This document shows, in pieces, positions 20,901 to 33,722 of a stretch of DNA of 64,000 nucleotides (positions within the stretch are counted from its first letter, which is position 1; every line of letters starts with the position of its first letter). Source of the DNA: Xiphias gladius (taxonomy: Eukaryota; Chordata; Actinopteri; Istiophoriformes; Xiphiidae); assembly GCF_016859285.1 (NCBI RefSeq), contig NC_053422.1:17715001-17779000 (forward strand), in the 5' to 3' direction. The notes beneath the pieces are model-generated. The model worked only from the letters and a program-made list of their open reading frames with translations, had not been told where the DNA came from and ran no database searches. The position numbers were made by a program, and so were the translations under genes.

Positions 20901-23900
20901 AGAGTAAAAAAAGATGCAAAAGAGTATTTTCAGTTTAGAGCTTGAAAATACAGTCAGTGAAACTTAAGCACATACCCTTTTTGTACACTGCATCTGCTCC
21001 CTTCCCCATTTTCTCAATGTTGTGAGTGTCACCCTCCATGTAAGGAAAGACTCTGGCCTGGTATGTCCACACAAAATCTTTGGAGCCAAAGAATTGCACT
21101 GGGAACTCTCCCACTTCATGTTTCATCCTCAAGATGTTATTTGGAACATCTTTGGCCAGACAGACTTCTGCAGGCCACCACCTAAAGAGTTAGGTCAGGT
21201 TTCATAAGTACAAACATGGGTACATTAGCTGTTGCTTAGAGCCACTGTGCATATAGGAAGGCAATGTTGTGCCCTTACCTGTAACGTCCCCATTTGACCC
21301 ACAGTATGTCCTTAATACGAGGTTTCTTTCCAGCTTTGCAGTCATTGCAGAACCAGCTACCCTGAGGCATCTCCATATTCAAACATTCCCTATGGAAAGC
21401 AGCAGGACAGGCTTCACAGCACAGCAGACTGCCCCCTACGAAATCACAGCAAACAAACAACACACTGATTAGGGCTATGATAATATAATTTTTTGTTTAC
21501 TGATTAATTGAATAAGGCTTTTTCATTATTTGGTCTATAAAATTTTAAAAACAATGTAAAATGGCCATTGCAAGTTACCAGAACCCAAAGGGGTGTTTTA
21601 AAAGTGCATATTTTATCTCTTCGACAGTCAGTGAACCCAAAGGTTTTTGTTTCACAACCAACTGAAACGTGAGGCATTCTGGGGGATAACCAGCAATTAA
21701 ATACCAAATTATCTATTAAAACTGTCGTCAGTTGTCTTTCGATGATATGATCGCTTGTCAAGTAATAGTTTCAGCACAACAACGGACACAAAGCACACAC
21801 AAAGCACACTATGGCGAAACAATGAGATAAGGGGGTGCAACTGTAGTTATAATAATATATACCATCAGTGTTACTAATGATGGTGCTGAACTCGAAACAT
21901 GTGCTACTGTAAATTCTTGACATATACCTCTAGGGTACTATGGCCTTTTAAGAGGCAGATGTGTGTGTATATACACAGCATAAAAATAGAAAAAAAAGCA
22001 GTTTTTACAGACACATTTGCCACGTGGGAGCATTTAACTGGAAAACAGAATGGGGCATAAAAATTAATTTGCAACTCATTATGTACTACTGAAGAATAAA
22101 GCACAGTGCATTTTTCAAAGCAGGCACTATTATGGATTTTATGAACATTAGAAACACAGACAGTTTGGAAAAAGGTGAAATAGTTGCATCAGGTTCAAGT
22201 CATTTAAAATTTTCACACCTGATCTCATATTAAGAAATGTATATGAGATCATTGTAGTAAAAATGTTTTGATTGCAGGTTAAAATCCACACGAAACAAGA
22301 CCAGACTCGCCTTCAGAGCAGACAAAGCACCAGCTAACGTTGATGTGTTCGTGGTTCTTGCATCCTTTGCGGGGAGTGAAGTGGTTTGGACAGAGGAAAC
22401 TGTTGTTTGCTAGCACCAAACTGCCTGCTGCCATGCAGTTGTCATTGGCATGATAAGCCACAGGGCAGCGCACACATCGAGCCAGTCGACCTAGAATAAA
22501 TATACAGAGGACCAAAGACAGCTTAATCCATGCACATCTGGACATTTAATTGAAGTTTTGTAACAATATCCCAACAATACACAGTGCTCTCTGTCCATTG
22601 AATGCTTTCTGGAGTGCTTTAAATGCACCTTCACTCCAAATGTCACGATTAACACAAATTGATTTAATTTTACAGGATTATCAGGAGAGATGGTACCACA
22701 AAGCACAAGAAAGAAATCATTTAAATGTGCCAAGTTTAACTTACGATTACGAGTGTACTGTGCCAAAATCCTGTTCAGCAATTGTTTTATAGAGCCAAGT
22801 CAAATTGCCAAAATCCAAGATACAGACTGAACACAGACTGTTTGTATTGCCAGCACCAGGAGCTGTTTCAAGGCTGTTGTATGAACAAAGCTTCTCAGGC
22901 TACTGGCGCTGTTTCTAATGACACATAAGCAAAGACGCCAAAGAGCTGTCAGTTACAGCCACTTTATTAAGTACAGTGGTATGAAAAAGTTTCGGCACCC
23001 CTGATTAAAATTTCTGTTACTGTGAATAGTTAAGTGAGTAGAAGATGAATTGATATCCAAAAAGGCATAAAGTTAAAGATGACATTTCTCTTCAACATTT
23101 TAAGCAAAATTAGTGAATTATTTTGTTGTTGCAATTTTAGAGTAAAAAAAAGGAAAGGAGCATCATACAAAAGTTTGAGCACCCCAAGAAATTTGGGGAA
23201 AATGAGTTCTCAGATAACTTTTACAGCGGTCTCAGACCTTAATTAGCTTTTTAGTGCTATGGCTTGTTCACATTCATCATTCGGAAAGTCCAAGTGATGC
23301 AAATTTCAAAGCTTCATAAACACTCTGACTCCTCAAACCTTGTCCCAGCAGCTGCAGCTGCTGCTGAGAGGAGCCTTGGACTGAAAATTAAAATAACTGC
23401 TGCCCACAAAGCAGGAGAATGCTATAAGAAGATGGCAAAGCGTTTTCACTAACCGTTTCCTCGGTTCATAATGTAATTAAGAAATGGCAGTTAATAGGAA
23501 CGGTGGAGGTCAAGTTGATGTCTGGAAGACCAAGAAAACTTTCAGAGAGAACTTCTCGTAGGATTGCTAGAATGGCAAATCAAAACCTCCATTTGACTGC
23601 AAAACCTTCAGGAGGATTTAGCAGACTCTGCTGTGGTTGTTCACTGTTCTACTGTGCAGCAGCACCTGCACAAAAATGACCTTCATGGAAGAGTCATCAG
23701 AAGAGAACCTTTTCTCCGTCCTCACTAGAGCCCGATATATCGGTCAGCCAATTTTATCGGCTGATATTTGCCTATCCCAGTTATATCAGTATCAGCTTAT
23801 ATGTTGTCTGATTTGCGCTGATATGAAAACCTTTTCTTACATAACATAATCCAGAAAAAGTTATTTAGGGTAAATAAGAAATGGTGTCATCACATAATTT

Positions 23901-24058
23901 GTCCAGCAGAGCCCGCTTGACTCCGCTTGCTAACTAATTCATGAAATACATTGCTGGAAAGTTAATAAACAACGACCCCATCATTTTCCCTTTTCAATAT
24001 AACGCAAAATATATGTATATTTAAGTGCACGTATATACGTGTGTGTGTGTGTATATAT

Positions 24059-24150
<92 letters not shown>

Positions 24151-27100
24151 ATATGTATATATAACTAAACAAGCCTGATGCATTTTGGAAACAAGTTCTG
24201 TGGACTGATGAAGTTTAAATACAACTTTTTGGCTGCAATGAGCAAAGTGTTTGAAGAAAAAAGGGTGCAGAATTTCATTAAAAGAACGCCTCTGCAACCC
24301 TGTATCTCCAACTCTTTGCCTCTCCAAGCGTGGGGATCTATCAAAGTGCTTTGGGCTTTTGTTGCCGCCAGTGGCACGGGGGAACATTTAACTGGTAGAG
24401 GGAAGAATGTATTCAATTAAATACCAGCAAACATCCCACCGTCTGTAAAAAAAGATGAAGATGAAGAAAAGAAAATCTAGAATAGGATAAAATCTAAATC
24501 CACAATGGACTACCTCAAGACGCGCAAGCTGAAGGTTTTGCCATGGCCCTTACAGCCCTTCGACCAGATTTTCATCATTGAAAATCTGTGGACAGACCTC
24601 AAAAGAGCAGTGCATTCAAGACACCCCAAGAATCTCACAGAACTAGAAGCCTTTTACAAATCAGGTCATCTTTCACTTGCTTAACTACTCACAGTGACAG
24701 AAATTTTGATCAGGGTTGCCCAAACTGTTTCATGCCACTATATAACTCTCTGTTTAAATAAACGGCAAGTCAGTCATTCATTCAATCAATCAATGGTTTA
24801 AGCACCAAAACAAAACGCTGATATCTCCAGTAATGAAGCTGAAAGCCCTTAAAGCAATGAGTTTAGGGGAGATGATCAATTCCTATTAAAACTAACAAGT
24901 GATATGCAAATAGACAAAGACGGTGTGGAGAATCTCAGAACAAAAAATTCTGAAGCTAACTGGCTCACGATCACCAACAACTGACATACTGATAGCAGGT
25001 TCAGAGTTTAGTAATAAGGAATGTCTTATTAACCACTTAGTGCATAGAGATTGTTGCTAAGCAGGTAAAACATGTAGTGATGGCAACAGCGTAATCTTTA
25101 CCTAGCAGAGAAATATGGCAGTGACTTAACTCTGATGGGGGGCACATTTCACAGATGTTAGCGCTTAAAATCGGAAAATGTGCGAAGCCATGAGGTCAAC
25201 ATGATTCAAATCTGTGGGGACCATTTATAACATGTGATAGCCATCTTATTATGTCCACAGGCAGCACTGGAGCTTACCCTTAGAGCTGCAGACGTTGAGA
25301 GGGTTGTTGATGTGGCAGGACAGACAAACATGCAGAGGGCAACGGAAGCCTTTGTTATGTGGCTGGGTTGCAGAGTAGGCCAATATACAGTCGGTATGGT
25401 AGAACTTCCCGCACAGTGGTATCATGCAGCGCTTTACCCCGTTACCAGACTTCTTACACACGAAGCACGTATGGACACCTGGAAGGCACACAAAGAGATA
25501 AGTATTTCTAAACTCAAGTATGTAAGAAAACACATTTTATGATCAGTGACAGATCAGTGCTTTCACAACCCTGTCAGACTCCGGGAGTACTCACCAGTGT
25601 TGCACTCACGACAGAGGAATCTTCCCCTGGGAGCAACTGACAGGCCGATACATTGCAGGTGAAAGGCTCCGTAACAGTGGCCGTCACACACCAGCAGGTC
25701 TCCTGTCCTCTCACATACCTGCACAAATATCAACACAAATGTGAAGGATGAAAGATGTGTCAGAAACTGAGCCGCACAAAGCAAAAAATATATACCATAT
25801 ATTATCTCACCTGACAAACATTCTCCTTTAAGGATGTCGCTCCTATTTTCCCTTTTACATCCACATGAGAAGAGAGGCTATCATTCAAACCAGCAGACTG
25901 CACCTTCAGAGATGAAGACAGAGCTGTTGTTACCCATGCCCATGGACTACAGATTCTTTCCTCTTTGATGGACGAGCAATTACTTTTTAGCTGAACAATA
26001 CCACATGCACACCTCAAGTTTGGGAGTTAGTGTTCCAGTGTGTACGTTTTGTTTCTCCTCAATGCTGCAGACCTCCATCTCTGCCTCCTGCTTGGGGGTC
26101 TTAGATCCTCGGGGGCTGGGAGGCCTGTTTGGAGTGTGGCCACCAGGGACATCACTGCTCTCTGAGTGCTGGGAGGAAGCAGCAGGGGCAGAGGATGTGC
26201 TGGGCCCGGGCTTATCTTTCTTCACAGATCCAACCTACCCAATGTGAGAATGTCTGGGATTAAATACAGTACAAAAATTGTAACATCATACTGTTGGATG
26301 AGATATGACTATAGTTATAGGATTTGCTTTTGAAGAACCTGAGTTTTCTTGACTAACACCTTCACATCTGAGGTAACTCCACTGTGCCGCTTTTGCTCCT
26401 AGAAAACAAACAGACAACAAATTGTGAAAATACAGACATTTTCAGTGCTAGACAAAATGCTACCTGGAATAGTGCACACAAGCACGCTAGTAAACCTTCC
26501 CAATGCCATCTTAGTTCTAACATACCTTCTTTTTTGTAGGAGCAACAGACACTTCTTCTATGGTACATTCCAGCACCTTATGTGAAAGCTTCCTTGGTCT
26601 CTTTCTCTCTTGGATTATTAACCCCGTGTCTATAGTGAAAAATAATTAAATAATGCATTATCTATTCAAATGTAAAAATAACATCTCAGGGACAAAAACA
26701 GTTATTTCATGATAAAAGATTTTAAATATTCCGCACAGCAATACCAGTCTATTTTACATCAGACAACAAGACAGTTGAGTCTGGGTTAAACATGACACTC
26801 AGTGAAAAGACAATCTTAAACTTACTTACCAGATTCAGGAGGTAGGTCAGTTTCTTCTGCTGTCTCTGTCTCAAGGGGGGGTTGTATCGTGGGTGGGGAT
26901 ACTGAGGATGCTGGAGGAGAAAGCTCATCCTGAGATGGACTCTGTTCAGGCCCTGCTGTAGCCACAGTGGGCTCTACAGAAGATGAGGGTGAGGTAACAG
27001 TTCCTGGTGTGGTACTGAGATCATGGAGTGCTGTCATCCCTGATGTCTGCAGAGTACACACAAGCACACAAAGCACAAATGGAGTACGTCAGTTTCGAAT

Positions 27101-30100
27101 TAAATACCACCTGTGTTGGGTAGTAACAGGTTAAAGAATACAGACTAACATGATCCAGTGATATTTTACATTTTTCCAAAGATGAAAAGTCTATCTAATT
27201 TGTTTCTGCAATGTTATTTTCATAACCTAGCAACACGACCATAAATGATGGAAGGATACACCAGTACACACTATTTGTACTGACATAATCCGAATGGTGT
27301 GATTATTATGATGTGTAATCATACCAATTATCCCCTGAAAAAAAAAAAAAAAAAAAAATCTATATTTTGGAGCAATTTACTTCACACATGACTGATCTTA
27401 TTTAGACTTGAGGAAAGTACAAGGAGATAAATTTTAAATGTACAGAGGAGGTCAATTGAGATGCCTAGCCAAATGTGCAGATATACATAATGTTTGTCCT
27501 TTGGAAACAGGTTGCAAAAGGCAGAGTGTGAACATGCTGTAATTTAAAAGGCACACCTTTTATACACAGTATGTACACAATATAGAATATTCTTAAAGCC
27601 ACCCTGGAAACACATTATATACTGTAGACTGCACAGTAAACGGTTAAGGTGACATACAGATGCCACAAGATGTTGAAAAATACTGTTTGAGCATTCTGGA
27701 TAGTTAATGTTTTTCTTAACAGAACATTCAAGAATCACGTGAACAAGATACTTCACATTTACATCAGTTGTAGGAACTTCCATTTGTCTTGCAAGGAAAC
27801 TAAAAGAAAGTTGAACTTCTTACCATTTTGGAAGATTCTGAGGTGTGTTTCTTTGATTTCTTTTTTGGGGCAAATATTTGTTCATACTCCTCAGTCGACT
27901 CCAGGAGCCTTTTAGTTGGTTTCCGGAGACGTTTGTTCTCTGAATGCCCTGTGTGAACACACATGACACACATATCACTTTGTTAATCATTTTACCACCT
28001 CAGTGGACAAACAAAACGGCAGCAGTTTGTGTCTTACCGGCTGTGCTGCTAGTTTCTAGGAAGAGTGCGCCATTCTCTGCCTGCTTCTCAACTCCAAGAC
28101 CAAGATCTGGTGATGCTCTTGTGGTGCAAGACCCATTCAGCTCGGCAGACTCCTCATTCATAACCTCACCCTTATTTTCAGTAGCATCCTCAACCACCTG
28201 CCAGCGCTTCTTTGGAGCCACTGTGGATTCTGAATTCTTGTCGAGGTAGCTGGCTGAGGCATCAGCAGTGACGGGAAGACTAGATCTAGGATCAGCTAAA
28301 TCAGCGTGGCCACTAACAAACTCCCTGCCATAAGCCAAGCCAGCCAGGTCTGAAGAAAGGCCAGGTATGCCGAGTTTCAGTTTGGCAGGTAGTCTTTGTT
28401 TTCTACGCTGCTTGTCTGAGCTCCTGATCTTAGAGCGATCGGGAAAGTATTCACAGTGGTAGGTGTCAGCTGTCATGATAGCTTTAGTCCTGTTCTTGGT
28501 TTTTACTGCTGTTTTGTGGGGTGCTGTGGATTTCCCAAACTGGCTATCCTCTGTTTTGATCCCTTGGGTGGAACCATCACAAGAGCCCTTCAGTGGGTCA
28601 CCTTCTGTAGCTGTAGGCATGACCAAGGGTTCCTCCTTGATCAGGACTGGTGATGGCGGGAGAGTTAGGGGTTTACCTTCTTTTTCTCTGATGTCATGCA
28701 TGTCCTTCAGCAGCATCAGTAAGGTACTGAATTTATAATTGGAATCAGGCCGAAATACTTTGAGCTCAGAGTTACTGCTGTCCTCCTTCACAAGAGATTT
28801 AAACATTAGTTCCTTGACATCCTGAAAGGCATCCATTGGTGACAGGGAAGAAGATGATTGATCTGAGACAGCATTTTCTGTCTTGATCTTAACAGGTTGC
28901 ACAGTGGGTACACTTGAGCCTGCACACTCAGACTTTATCAATGAGCCATTACGAATTAGTTTCTTATCAGGCTTCCTTGCACGCCTTTTTGGAGAGCTGT
29001 GATCAGTGGAGGATGTGTTGCTGGGGGACTCCCAGTTAGGAGACATTTCAGTTTTGCTGGGTGTATTAGTAGGTATGCTATTAGGACCATTATCATTGTG
29101 GGCATCTGTTGAGATTTGGCTTGTGGCCAGTGATTCCTTGAGATCTGTCTCTTCCTCAGCTTTCAAAGCCCTCGTCATCAGACGACTGCTGGCAGGAAGA
29201 TTCATAGAGTGCTTTTCAGATGAACTGTACAACAGTTCATTACAGCTGCCCAAACTCTGTTCAGAATTTGTATCTTTAGATGTCACTTTGTTTGTTAAAA
29301 TGCTATCTTTACATTGGTTCACTTTTTCAGTACACTTTGTCTTAGCTTTTTTTGAACCTTGTTCTTTTCTGGCCAATCTGTCTACATCCTGTATTGGAGA
29401 CACTTCTGTGCGTTTAGGACGATGCAGTAACGGAACTGAATCCAGGTCAGCATAAGGGGAGTCCTTTGGCTCTTCTTTCAGTGCACAAGTTGTTGTATGA
29501 AACTGGTCTGTCATGTTTATGACAGTAGATGATTCCTTTGATCCACCAACTATATGGCCAAATATGTCTGACAAACATTTCTTTTTCTTCTTGCAAGCTT
29601 TGCTCTTATTGTATTGAATTGTAGAGTTTTTTATGAGACCGTGCTCATTTTCAATGGGGGGCATATTTGGTGATGGGGTTTGGTCAGGGTCCACAGAGGG
29701 AGACGAGGCCTGCTGTGGCTTTTCAGCAGGGAGTGGGCTGGGTACACGCTCCTCTCCATTGATGGATACTGAAAGCTCACTTTCAGTATTCCTTTGTCGA
29801 CCAGGGAGCAGATACTCTGCTTCTGCCACACTGACTTTCCACGCAGTCAATAAACTTTTGGGTATCTGCCAAGAACAGAATTAACAATCAAAACAGTTCA
29901 GTACACAGTAAGTTTAGATTAGATTTTTAAAGTTCATATATTTACCGTATACTTGTAGTCTTTCTCCTTCTGCTTCCCTCTCCGTCTAAGCACAGGTAAG
30001 TCTTCAAACTGATGGCCTCCTTCAAAAGGAAGAATGACACTCCCTGGGACCCAGGCGCATTCTACAATTTCTCCAATCGTCTCCAGGAAGTACATCCGAC

Positions 30101-31640
30101 AGGGACGAGGACTGGGAACTGGAACAAAGTATTATTATTAATTGACTTACACACTATAGAATACCTTTGGTTGGTGTTAACCTCTCAGGTAAAGGTCAAG
30201 TTGTGGGAAACAATTTGATCATAAAATCCATATGCAAACCGAACCTCACCTTTCATCTTAGTGTGGGTCCCATGGTCTGGATCGCAGGTGACGTGGCAGG
30301 GCCACCAGGGCCGTCTGTTGAACTTTGCCCACACCAAGTCTCCTTCCAAGTATTTTACTGTGGGAAGAGGCTTTTTCTTTGGGCTGTTGGACTAACCAAG
30401 ACAATAAAAGTACTTTAACATCTAATTTCGAGTACTGTGGTACTGTATATCATATAGATAGAATGAAATCAAAATTCCTGTCATGATTGAACTGATATTC
30501 TGAGTAACAACAGATTTCGAGACAAGATCCTCTTTTGTATTATTTACTTTTGCATCCCAATGTTATATTAACAGTTTGGGAACCTGTATTGCCTGTTGTG
30601 TTAGCACTTAATTTGAATTGTTATCTGATGTTTTATAATTTGAGTGACACTGTTACAAGTTTACAGCTGGTAGCAATACGGGTACAATAAATTATGACTT
30701 GATTGTGATGCATAGGTTCTCCTATCTAGTAACTTCGTGGAAATACATAACCAAGATAAACTTCATAAAGTAAGTATCCCAGGTGTTTTAGACTCACATT
30801 AGAGTTGGTGCCAGCTGGTGAAATAAGTCCAGGGTCAACAGGAGAGGCAAGTTCACAATCACTGTCTGATTCCTCACCCAAACACCACCCATCTCTCATA
30901 GTAATTTCTGGCAGTGCGCTTGGGCTTAGTGTGGGGTTGAGTTCAGATATAGTTTTGGACATCAGATTAAAGACAGTCGGTCTGTATGTTCTTCTGTCCA
31001 CCCCTGTGTTGCATGTAGTCTTACTGTCAGTAACATTTCGGTCCTGACTCAACTTTTGGGATTGGTGAAAAGGCGTCAAGTCCTCGCTACTGTTGTGCTC
31101 CCCCTCCTCATCCTCCTCCTTAATGTCACTACTGTCAAACAGCGTGGACTCAAAATGCAGGTAACCATTTGGGATGGGAGAGCAGCGCTCCAAGCTGTCA
31201 GGACTTTGAGGTGAGAAGCCATTTCTGTTCACGTCCTGCAGAGTCTCAAAAGGCTCCATGTCATCGTTGCCTGGAGAAGGGGGCAGCTTGACTGATGGCG
31301 CCTCAAACTCATCATCACTGATTGGGCTCGCACAGCGCACGTGGTTTCTAGGATGGCGATCTCTCTCTAGGTCAGGCCTGTTGACACTAGTGTTCAGGTC
31401 CTGTAGCCGCCTGGCCGGGCTGTAGCAGTGAGTTCGGTCCGGCTGGTTGTATCCCAGTATTGCTGGCTGTTTGACACTGGAGGATGGCAGTTGCACAACT
31501 GGCGGTTGGTCTGACCCACGCTTCACAATGCCACATTGGTTTCCATAGGAAGTGCTCACAAGGCCATTGCGGGGCCTCAGCTCTGGCTGGCCTGAACCAA
31601 ACACCGAGCCCCTAACAGGCTGTCTGTATGACTGATTCAT
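17764..31640 (-). CDS. nsd1: histone H3K36 methyltransferase NSD1
   Basis: Twenty-two coding exons: 31640-30798, 30391-30250, 30118-29946, 29865-28038, 27948-27824, 27046-26830, 26629-26526, 26398-26360, 26234-26013, 25903-25811, 25718-25595, 25478-25278, 22490-22311, 21435-21279, 21181-20976, 20846-20734, 20630-20361, 20251-20135, 20021-19880, 19750-19644, 19513-19309 and 18563-17764. They give 2135 residues (human 2696). The enzyme dimethylates H3K36. In order: PWWP1 (about 295-385, [16 protein letters not shown]), a long disordered region, a PHD cluster (about 1262-1490), PWWP2 (about 1480-1550, [10 protein letters not shown]), AWS (about 1605-1655), SET (about 1655-1775, with [11 protein letters not shown]), post-SET ([13 protein letters not shown]) and a last PHD/C5HCH module ending [15 protein letters not shown], the NSD1-type signature. 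The C terminus is a short acidic tail, unlike human. Two introns use GC donors. The 25903 acceptor is the least certain and was chosen by phase. Confidence 0.94.
18564..19308 (-). other. nsd1: nsd1 last intron, GC-AG type
   Basis: The upstream exon ends CCT GCA G and is followed by GCAAGT. The acceptor is TCTCCAG before GGCGGTGG. Only this junction keeps the frame RPAG-RWECPW expected from the family. A GT lies two bases further on but breaks the frame. Confidence 0.85.
19060..19085. repeat. 11-base inverted repeat in nsd1 intron
   Basis: ACCTATATTAG (19060-19070) and its exact complement (19075-19085) flank a 4-base loop. Confidence 0.7.
21436..22310 (-). other. nsd1: nsd1 intron between PHD exons, GC-AG type
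   Basis: The upstream exon ends TCT GAA G, followed by GCGAGT. The acceptor TCGTAG precedes GGGGCAGTCTG. The join gives CSEGGSLLCC, the exact family motif. Using the nearby GT shifts the frame into a stop. The intron also holds MITE-like copy 3. Confidence 0.85.
21472..21775. mobile_element. MITE-like repeat, copy 3
   Basis: The family phrases AGGGCTATGATAATATAATT, TTTGGTCTATAAAATTT and AGAACCCAAAGG are present, with diverged ends. It lies in the GC-AG intron of nsd1. Confidence 0.5.
23725..23850. repeat. short repeat fragment nested in the Tc1 element
   Basis: The phrases GCCCGATATATCGGTCAGCC and TTTTATCGGCTGATATTTGCC are a recurrent fish repeat motif. The fragment interrupts the transposase region and is followed by the long CA tract. 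Its class is uncertain. Confidence 0.4.
24061..24148. repeat. (AC)44 microsatellite
   Basis: 88 bases of uninterrupted AC, preceded by a short GTGTGTGTGT run and TATATA, so it could fold back on itself. It lies in the Tc1 element inside an nsd1 intron. Confidence 0.95.
27338..27358. repeat. poly(A) tract in nsd1 intron
   Basis: About 21 consecutive A bases. No retroposon body was recognised in front of it. Confidence 0.7.
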
Positions 31641-31656
31641 GTTGTCATGGCTATAT

Positions 31657-32250
31657 CCTGTCGAATAAAAAAAGAGGCAGGTTAGACAAGGGAAATGTGA
31701 ACTTACTATAACATGTGGGGGCTACTGAGACTTGTATAGTGTACAGTACAATAAAGCATGCTGACAATCAGAGAAAAACACTGAGCAAATAGAGCGTCAA
31801 TCACATCCAGTTCGACACAAACCTATGAAGGAGGATACCAGCGATGGACTGCGCGTACACATACACACACACACATATCCTGATAAGCCGACATTGCATG
31901 GCCTCCGTACTACAGGCTGGTCGGACGGCACAAGACATAACACAGAAAACAACCGCTGGCCAGCTCCGTTCACACATTTCATTCACAAACTCATTCAATC
32001 AGAAAATAGAACCGCTTTGTCTGCTGGTTGTGGGTCATGGCGATCGCCGACTACTACAGTCAACGGAGGAGCGCTGAGGCTGTAAGCAGAGGCAGTGAAA
32101 CTGAGCCATCAGAGACACACAGTGAGCGGCTCACACAAACAAGCTACAACCACACACCGACATAGGAAGCTACTATAAACTCACAAAAAGGGCTGATCGG
32201 CACTAAGTTCACAACACTATCAACACGTGGAGAAACGCGAAAAACTCACC
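31657..32250 (-). other. nsd1: nsd1 5' intron and its junctions
   Basis: A minus-strand donor (AAATG before GTGAGTTTTT, exon end at 32250) and an acceptor (CGACAG before GATATAGCC, exon start at 31657) frame a 592-base intron, 32249-31658. Spliced, the leader contains a seven-codon upstream ORF that ends on the main start codon. Confidence 0.65.
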
Positions 32251-33200
32251 ATTTGGAGGTCGGCCACCGTGAAACCAACAACGGATGTTTGATATTGTGG
32301 CACCAAGCGAGTGTTTTTCTCGGTTTGTGAAAGCGGATCTGCACAATCCCAGCTGCAGCAGCACTAGCAGGCCAAGGCACCGCTCTGCACTTCATCGCCT
32401 CATCAGCGGCGGCCCTCTAAAAAACTGTCACCTTAAATACAAAACAACAAGTAAATCTCCGTTACGCCGCAACATAACACAGCGGCGAAATTCAGTGTGC
32501 CATAACCGGTCCCCTAACCGCCACAGCAGCTTATTTACTACATGATTTTTGCCTGCTGTCGAAGTGCCCCCGGTTAATGTTAAAACAAGCCCCAGACTGA
32601 CAGTGTTGGTGAGTAGCAACCAATCGGCACTGCTACCCAACCCCCCGTCTACGGAGGTCTGTGACACTCAAACATGGTTAACAAGCATGTGCATCCAGGT
32701 GAAGTTTCTAATAGTCACCGGTATATAATAGCGGCTATTTGAAGTAATAATCACAAATGAATGAATGACCCGTTTCAGAAATTTGCCCCCTTTCCTGCGC
32801 GCCTAGCCCGCTGTTTCTGGGTCGAACTGACCGGTACAGGCCTGTTTATCTCTGTGTAGCAGCGGGGAGATCGAGGAAACAAAATGATTGCAGTGCGCAG
32901 ACTGCTACACGGCCTCTCCGGTCAAACCAAACTCCGTGCGCCATGTTGCCTTTCCACAGAGTCCTCTGACATGAGGAAACAGGCCGCTAGGCGCTCAGGA
33001 AAAGAACAGAAAGAAAGGAATGAGTGTGGCCGTAAGCGTGTATAATAACCGGGCTTTGCTCCGACTGAAAACACCGGTGGTTGTCTCCCAGCTTGCGCTC
33101 ATCTAACAACCGCAAGGATCTGTGGCGCGTATTGTAAAAATCAAATTGATAAGTATCCATAAAGGCGCAAACGTAGAGTACACAATGGGCTCGCTGCAGT
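32230..33200 (-). promoter_or_regulatory. nsd1: nsd1 noncoding first exon and CpG-rich promoter
   Basis: CpG-rich sequence upstream of the exon 1 donor, with no supported coding exon. The start site is unknown. The region extends into a GC-rich stretch at about 32760-33060 before AT-rich sequence resumes. A poly(T) run of about 17 bases follows near 33282. Confidence 0.5.
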
Positions 33201-33716
33201 GGGCCAGTCCTTGAAGATCAAACAAAGACCATCCAGTTACACGCCGACTTGACAGCAGAGGGGCTTACCTCTGTGCCGGTTTTTTTTTTTTTTTTTAGTC
33301 TTATATCAGGGTCGTTTGCTCAGATCTTTAGGTGGTTCATTTCCATAACCTCTCAGGTGAATGGTCCAGTAGAAAGACCAGGCAGGTTCGAGAGGTAACT
33401 TATTCACCTACACGCACAGATGAGCTGCCTAGCGTTTATATTAAAGACCCTTCATTAGTCGATTTTGAGCCAGTTCTGCTATCACATGGTGCAACAACAC
33501 GTCCATAAATAAGACCACGAATGTCAGTACGCTGCAATTTAATTTAATAGGGGTAAATAAAGGTATTATTACAAGGTGATTACTATTGTCTTGGGACACA
33601 AACCCTCTTGTGTCTACAGGGAGAATTACATGCTTTCGATTTGACAGGATAAGTTATGTGGAAAAGACCATTTCGTTTTTTTTTTTTATTTTGGTTTCAC
33701 ATACAGCACATTAGCA

Positions 33717-33722
33717 TTTATT
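33717..33722 (-). terminator. C5orf24 homologue poly(A) signal
   Basis: AATAAA on the minus strand about 760 bases after the stop of the C5orf24 homologue. A second lies at 33690-33685. The stretch 33725-34483 is read as 3' UTR. Confidence 0.5.

Larger units (their letters stand above)
22974..24740 (+). mobile_element. degenerate Tc1-like DNA transposon in nsd1 intron
   Basis: The element is flanked by TA dinucleotides (22972-22973 and 24741-24742). It has terminal inverted repeats of about 80 bases, starting CAGTGGTATGAAAAAGTTTC and ending in the mutated complement. Between them are fragments of a Tc1-family transposase on the plus strand: helix-turn-helix pieces ([36 protein letters not shown]) and catalytic-core pieces ([12 protein letters not shown]). 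The frame is broken by stops and shifts, so it is dead. A later insertion plus a long CA tract (about 23725-24165) interrupts it. The sequence is moderately diverged, and the insertion is fairly old. Confidence 0.85.

Noticed and set aside
23962-24387. Frames with long Cys-Val repeats
   Set aside because: Translation of the AC microsatellite in a dead transposon.
31797-32085. Overlapping frames in the nsd1 5' intron
   Set aside because: They lie between a good donor at 32250 and acceptor at 31657 and resemble no protein.
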